From: Antedon mediterranea
Taxonomy: Eukaryota; Echinodermata; Crinoidea; Comatulida; Antedonidae
Direction: 5' to 3'
Assembly: GCF_964355755.1 (NCBI RefSeq)
Contig: NC_092672.1
Coordinates: forward strand, 23,496,501-23,560,500
DNA: 64,000 nt
Under the pieces are notes generated by a model. It did not search any database. It was not told the origin of the DNA and was given only the letters and a program-made list of their open reading frames with translations. This document shows, one piece after another, positions 61,101-64,000 of this stretch (the stretch's first letter is position 1; each line of letters opens with the position of its first letter). The translations under genes were made by a program, and so were the position numbers.

Positions 61101-63388
61101 TGTATACAGTATGTTGGTTGAACATTGACAAATAAAAATAATGTATGAAACTTACCGACTGAATTGTAGCTGAATGTACTTTCCAAAGCGGCTACTATTG
61201 TGATTCCTGGTTGTGCTAGCATTGCCTAAGAAAATGAAATAATAGTTGTCTCACAGAGATGGAGTTGTATGGAGGTGTAGGGTACTGGGTGGCAAAAAAT
61301 TATTACTGTATATATATATATATACTGGTGCAGGCCATCAAATATTGCCATCAATTCCAATTAATTCTACTAGTCTTAATGATACCAAATCTGCCAAAAA
61401 TTAAATTTGAGCATAAAATCTCACCAAATTCATATTTAGAACATACTGTAAGTTCACCACTGCTGATCAACAGTTTTAGCCTATGTATTATATTAGGAGT
61501 TTAAAGGATTTTGGCACAATGACTGAAGGTTAAAGATATGCTAGAATTACAAAATGTAAAATCAGTACACAAACTGCTTTAAATTATCATTTTAAATTTC
61601 ATTTTACATAAAGCGTAAATCAATTTTAGGTTAGGTGTAGCTTTATTTATTTATTTTTAAATCAGTATGATATTTATTGACTTTTATATTTCAGTTTTCT
61701 CAGGGAAGAGTTAAATTACAATTTAATTTAACTCTTCCCTGGTTTTCTTGTAATTTTAATGGTACACTATTATTATGCTCATTTTTATTTGGTTCTCATC
61801 TCTTTATCGACTGTTCTTATTCTATTTTTTTCTTTATCTGTTGATGATAATGATGATGAATATAGAATATTTTATAATATTGATATGATTTAAAAATGCT
61901 GATTTTGTATATTTAACAAAAATAAAGGTCTAACTTCTAGCGATCTTTCTTAGGACCATAACAGTACATAGATGTTTTTACATTTGAGAATGACATGTGT
62001 ATCTTACTGTACTTTATTAAAGATAAACATAATAATTACCAAATGCTTCAAGAATAGGATTTGAGTCTAATATTCTACGTTCAATGCAATCTGCTGGTGA
62101 TGGTGTAAAACCACTATGAACAAAAAAGACAACAAGTTATCACAAATAAGTAACAAAACAGAGACAAATCTATAATTATGATGAAATAAAAACTGTAATT
62201 TTACACACATGAGAGTGTTTAATGATATTAAATTAAATGTGTTTATTTTTATTACCCAGGGTTACATACTGCCACCATTGTCAGATATTTTAGTAAACAT
62301 CTTGCATTCCATGTCTGTAATAAAACAATAATAAATAACAGAGAATAACAAACGTTTTTGTATTTTCACAAAAAATATTGACTAAACTGCATTTGTGAAA
62401 ATGGGTTGCCAACATTCCCTCTTTGCACGTCTGGCAAGCATTTATGTGACATTCAATAAATGCTGATTTTGTAACAGTGTCCTTTGAAACAGTAAAAACA
62501 AATTATAGCACTCTCTATTACTTGTCCATGCTTTTAGCCTCTCTATTTTTATTTAAGTTTGGGCCTCTCCATTATTTCAAAATAAACAAGAAATGGTTTT
62601 AAAGGTAAAAAATTGACTCTGATTACATTGGTGAAAACAAACGTAAAACTGAAATTGTTGAATTACCTTTCCAGAACCACTTTCACCGCTGACAATTATT
62701 GACTGATTAATCTTGTCTAGTCTTCTAGTAAGATTACACAAAGCTGTTTCTGCAATTCCAAATACATGTGGTGGGTGTGCCTGAAAAAAAATAAAATAAA
62801 AAGATGTATATTCCCCAAAAAAACATGAAAATGAGGATTAATAAATCAAGCCATTTTGCTGTTTTAAAAAAGTTATTCATTTTAAAGAAATAAAAACAAA
62901 CAAATATAGTGTTTTTACTTTAAAAAAAGACAAAATTAATGGTTAAATTTAACCAAATGTTAAAAAATTACAGTTTTTCAGGTAAATAATGTTTTTTTTC
63001 TTCAAATTTTTGGTCAAAGTGAATAACTACAGTATTATGTGACATAAAATAGCATATTCAGCAAAACAATTATCTTTTCAGAGGAGCTCTGCATATATCT
63101 CTAAGTTCTCACTTCTAAGTGCAACTGAGGACATATTAATATTTTTGCCCAATATTGAAGATAAAGTGAAGTCAAGATTTTAATAGTGATGTCACGAACA
63201 TATAAATTTTCCTAAAAATCAATAGTATACTAGCGAATTATTGTTTACCTTTTGATCACTATGGTAACGATGAATCATATGAACATCAAAATGTCCAGTT
63301 TCTTTGAAAGGATTTAAAGTAACAAGGGTGTTGCCAGTCTGAGTGTGGTATCTACCAGCTAAGTAGCGCTCACGTAAACAGTTCAGCA
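48792..63388 (-). CDS. MYO19: Unconventional myosin XIX-like motor, copy B (5' exons beyond window)
   Basis: Nineteen exons are visible: 63249-63388, 62667-62780, 62256-62314, 62040-62113, 61156-61225, 60889-60991, 60078-60275, 59296-59383, 57615-57801, 56954-57143, 56485-56595, 55615-55791, 54617-54709, 53752-53808, 53060-53238, 50907-51096, 50101-50227, 49859-50001 and 48792-49517. All join in frame at AG/GT sites (about 1,008 residues). Order: motor start with LVTLNPFK, P-loop GESGSGK, switch [17 protein letters not shown], switch [39 protein letters not shown], three IQ motifs, long tail. [20 protein letters not shown] and the ISATGFPTR segment match vertebrate MYO19 best from memory. MYO19 is an actin motor on the mitochondrial outer membrane; that role here is inferred from family. 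The tail differs from the vertebrate tail (see the last exon). Confidence 0.92.
49859..50227 (-). CDS. MYO19: MYO19-like copy B lever arm: two exons with three IQ motifs
   Basis: Exon 50101-50227 reads [12 protein letters not shown] and then IQ1 ([11 protein letters not shown]). IQ2 spans the intron (IIQAG joined to FRAWKVR in exon 49859-50001). IQ3 follows ([16 protein letters not shown]). Three light-chain-binding IQ motifs is the number found in vertebrate MYO19, which supports the family call. Exon 50101-50227 ends at a GTATTG donor and the next exon starts after TTGTAG; phase 1 joins correctly. The left window edge (1-40) holds the first 40 bases of the matching exon in copy A. Confidence 0.87.
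50907..51096 (-). CDS. MYO19: MYO19-like copy B converter exon
   Basis: Encodes [16 protein letters not shown] through [12 protein letters not shown]. The GKTKIF motif is the converter/start-of-lever signature of myosin heads. It corresponds to 749-938 in copy A, which reads [12 protein letters not shown]: several substitutions cluster in the last 15 residues while the rest is identical. Acceptor TTATAG and donor GTACTT are present in both. Confidence 0.88.
51140..51605. repeat. 77-bp tandem repeat, copy B (6 units; 1 in copy A)
   Basis: Period 77 bp, units containing GGTGTTCAACATGTACAGTA and GGGATATATATAGTATAT. The single counterpart in copy A is at about 988-1064. Confidence 0.9.
51602..51870 (-). 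mobile_element. tRNA-derived SINE, family 1, in MYO19 copy B intron
   Basis: Same insertion as 1062-1330, at the same intron position, so it predates the split of the copies. The anticodon-arm region is shortened. Confidence 0.7.
51869..52112 (-). mobile_element. Penelope-type fragment with hammerhead-like core, only in MYO19 copy B
   Basis: Copy A reads straight through (TCAAATTG followed by TAAGTC near 1332-1345), whereas copy B has ~240 bp flanked by TA-dinucleotide runs. On the minus strand CTGATGA (52065-52071) is followed by stem GGGC/GCCC (52060-52063 with 52049-52052, 7-nt loop), GAAA (52045-52048) and a tiny GC-TCT-GC hairpin then TA. This is the type I hammerhead layout known from Penelope-like elements. 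The 5' strand of stem I appears lost by truncation. Confidence 0.68.
52262..53059 (-). repeat. Tandem array of exon 3' end plus splice donor (copy B, ~130 bp, 6 extra units)
   Basis: Expanded version of the array at 1480-1752. Six units follow the true donor at 53060. In the unit near 52793-52815 the copied donor region is mutated (GGTTAGC in place of GGTCAGC, still GT). Confidence 0.85.
53060..53238 (-). CDS. MYO19: MYO19-like copy B actin-binding/SH1-region exon
   Basis: Encodes [20 protein letters not shown], then [19 protein letters not shown] and ISATGFPTR, split at the donor. [10 protein letters not shown] and the [11 protein letters not shown] helix are near-universal myosin head motifs. 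The 3' end of this exon (about 41 nt) and its donor are copied in the tandem array downstream in the intron (52262-53059). Same exon in copy A: 1753-1931. Confidence 0.9.
53975..54585. repeat. 22-bp minisatellite, intron of MYO19-like copy B
   Basis: Same 22-bp unit as 5310-5785, longer in this copy (about 27 units). Confidence 0.9.
56954..57143 (-). CDS. MYO19: MYO19-like copy B switch II exon
   Basis: Encodes [18 protein letters not shown], then the switch II segment [10 protein letters not shown] and the relay helix [20 protein letters not shown]. The DVYGFESF form (Val-Tyr in place of the usual Ile-x) is shared with vertebrate MYO19. Same exon in copy A: 8058-8247. One visible coding difference is Trp/Cys after MARS. 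Confidence 0.9.
58160..59240. repeat. 49-bp tandem repeat, copy B (about 22 units)
   Basis: Same unit as 9330-9670 but expanded about three-fold, with subtypes (GGTTGC, GGTCGC, CGTCGC) alternating in blocks. Confidence 0.9.
59527..59725. repeat. 77-bp tandem repeat, copy B (about 2.5 units)
   Basis: Contracted counterpart of the 10015-10865 array. Confidence 0.88.
59815..60077 (-). repeat. Tandem array of exon 3' end plus splice donor (copy B, ~80-87 bp, 3 extra units)
   Basis: Units repeat the end of exon 60078-60275 ([14 protein letters not shown]) with donor GTAAGA and ~35 nt of intron. Copy A has only one degenerate extra unit (10868-10945), which has lost the donor. Confidence 0.83.
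61156..61225 (-). CDS. MYO19: MYO19-like copy B switch I exon
   Basis: Encodes [20 protein letters not shown], then QFS. NSSRFGK is switch I of the myosin ATPase. The preceding exon (62040-62113) ends in NPILEAFG, the canonical lead-in. Same exon in copy A: 12060-12129, identical in protein. Confidence 0.9.
62667..62780 (-). CDS. MYO19: MYO19-like copy B P-loop exon
   Basis: Encodes [20 protein letters not shown], then the P-loop GESGSGK at the donor; the threonine that completes it is the first codon of the next exon (62256-62314, [10 protein letters not shown]). The usual GESGAGKT has Ala where this protein has Ser. Same exon in copy A: 13549-13662, identical. Confidence 0.9.
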
Positions 63389-63855
63389 CTATGAACAGAA
63401 AACATTAGAAGTAACAAGTGTGTTGCCAGTCTGAGTGTGGTATCTACCAGCTAAGTACCGCTCATGTAAACAGTTCAGCACTATGAACAGAAAACATTTT
63501 GTTAAGTAACAAGTGTGTTGCCAGTCTGAGTGTGGTATCTACCAGCTAAGTACCGCTCATGTAAACAGTTCAGCACTATGAACAGAAAACATTTTGTTAA
63601 GTAACAAGTGTGTTGCCAGTCTGAGTGTGGTATCTACCAGCTAAGTACCGCTCATGTAAACAGTTCAGCACTATGAACAGAAAACATTTTGTTAAGTAAC
63701 AAGTGTGTTGCCAGTCTGAGTGTGGTATCTACCAGCTAAGTACCGCTCACATAAACAGTTCAGCACTATGAACAGAAAACATTAGAAGTAACAAGTGTGT
63801 TGCCAGTCTAAGTGTGGTATCTACCAGCTAAGTACTGCTCAAGTGTGTTGCCAAT
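63389..63855 (-). repeat. Tandem array of exon 5' end plus splice acceptor (copy B)
   Basis: Same array as 14269-14735, with about the same number of units and the same truncated outer unit. It therefore existed before copies A and B diverged. Confidence 0.85.
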
Positions 63856-64000
63856 ATTTTGTCAAATTTTCTTCAAATTATTCGCTGTTCTACTCTAAAA
63901 ATGTATTACTGAACTATAAATTTTATTTTAAAGTGAGTATTTAATTTGGAAAAATTTGAAGGAAAATGTTGGATTCATCCAAATTGTGGTCTTTGATCTC

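Overview
The window is animal nuclear DNA: AT-rich, with multi-exon genes using standard GT/AG splice sites, long introns, and many transposon remnants and minisatellites. Gene content (MYO19-type myosin, OGFOD2-like protein, a Roc-COR protein with death-fold domains), Penelope-like and L1/CR1-like retroelements, tRNA-derived SINEs and frequent AGGCCTA-rich words point to a marine invertebrate deuterostome, most likely an echinoderm. The species is inference only.

Layout. (1) 1-15820, minus strand: copy A of an unconventional myosin closest to myosin XIX (MYO19). Its 5' end is near 15820 and its last exons lie left of the window. (2) 15821-20075: intergenic DNA with a small inverted-repeat fragment, a foldback element with long terminal inverted repeats, a MITE-like element and a tRNA-derived SINE. 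(3) 20076-21647, plus strand: four exons matching the N-terminal half of OGFOD2; no exons for the catalytic half are seen. (4) 23977-43544, plus strand: a Roc-COR (ROCO-type) protein gene of at least 16 exons. Its order is basic low-complexity N-terminus, Roc G3/G4 region, two-part COR, Cys-containing segment, DED-like domain and a second death-fold segment. Its introns hold two LINE remnants, a nearly whole but decayed LINE (32050-37760, minus) with a Penelope-like element nested inside it behind a 13-bp target duplication, and a Harbinger-like MITE. (5) 43545-48790: intergenic, with two large tandem arrays. (6) 48792-64000, minus strand: copy B of the same myosin, from its C-terminal exon up to the exon at 63249-63388, continuing to the right.

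The two myosin copies share exon structure and are highly similar in introns (1-14880 aligns with 50188-64000). They differ by transposon presence/absence, minisatellite copy number and small in-frame changes. Either this is a recent tandem duplication flanking the ROCO gene, or two diverged haplotypes have been joined in the assembly.

The most unusual observation is that several tandem arrays in the myosin gene are made of exon edges plus the adjoining splice site, so real 5' or 3' splice sites are repeated up to seven times. In copy A the outermost repeat of the first coding exon also carries a 2-bp deletion that breaks the expected N-terminal frame. Other points are a tail-anchor-like hydrophobic C-terminus on the myosin, a ROCO protein with no recognisable P-loop and two alternative C-termini from overlapping donors, and a hammerhead-ribozyme-like core in a Penelope-type insertion found only in copy B.
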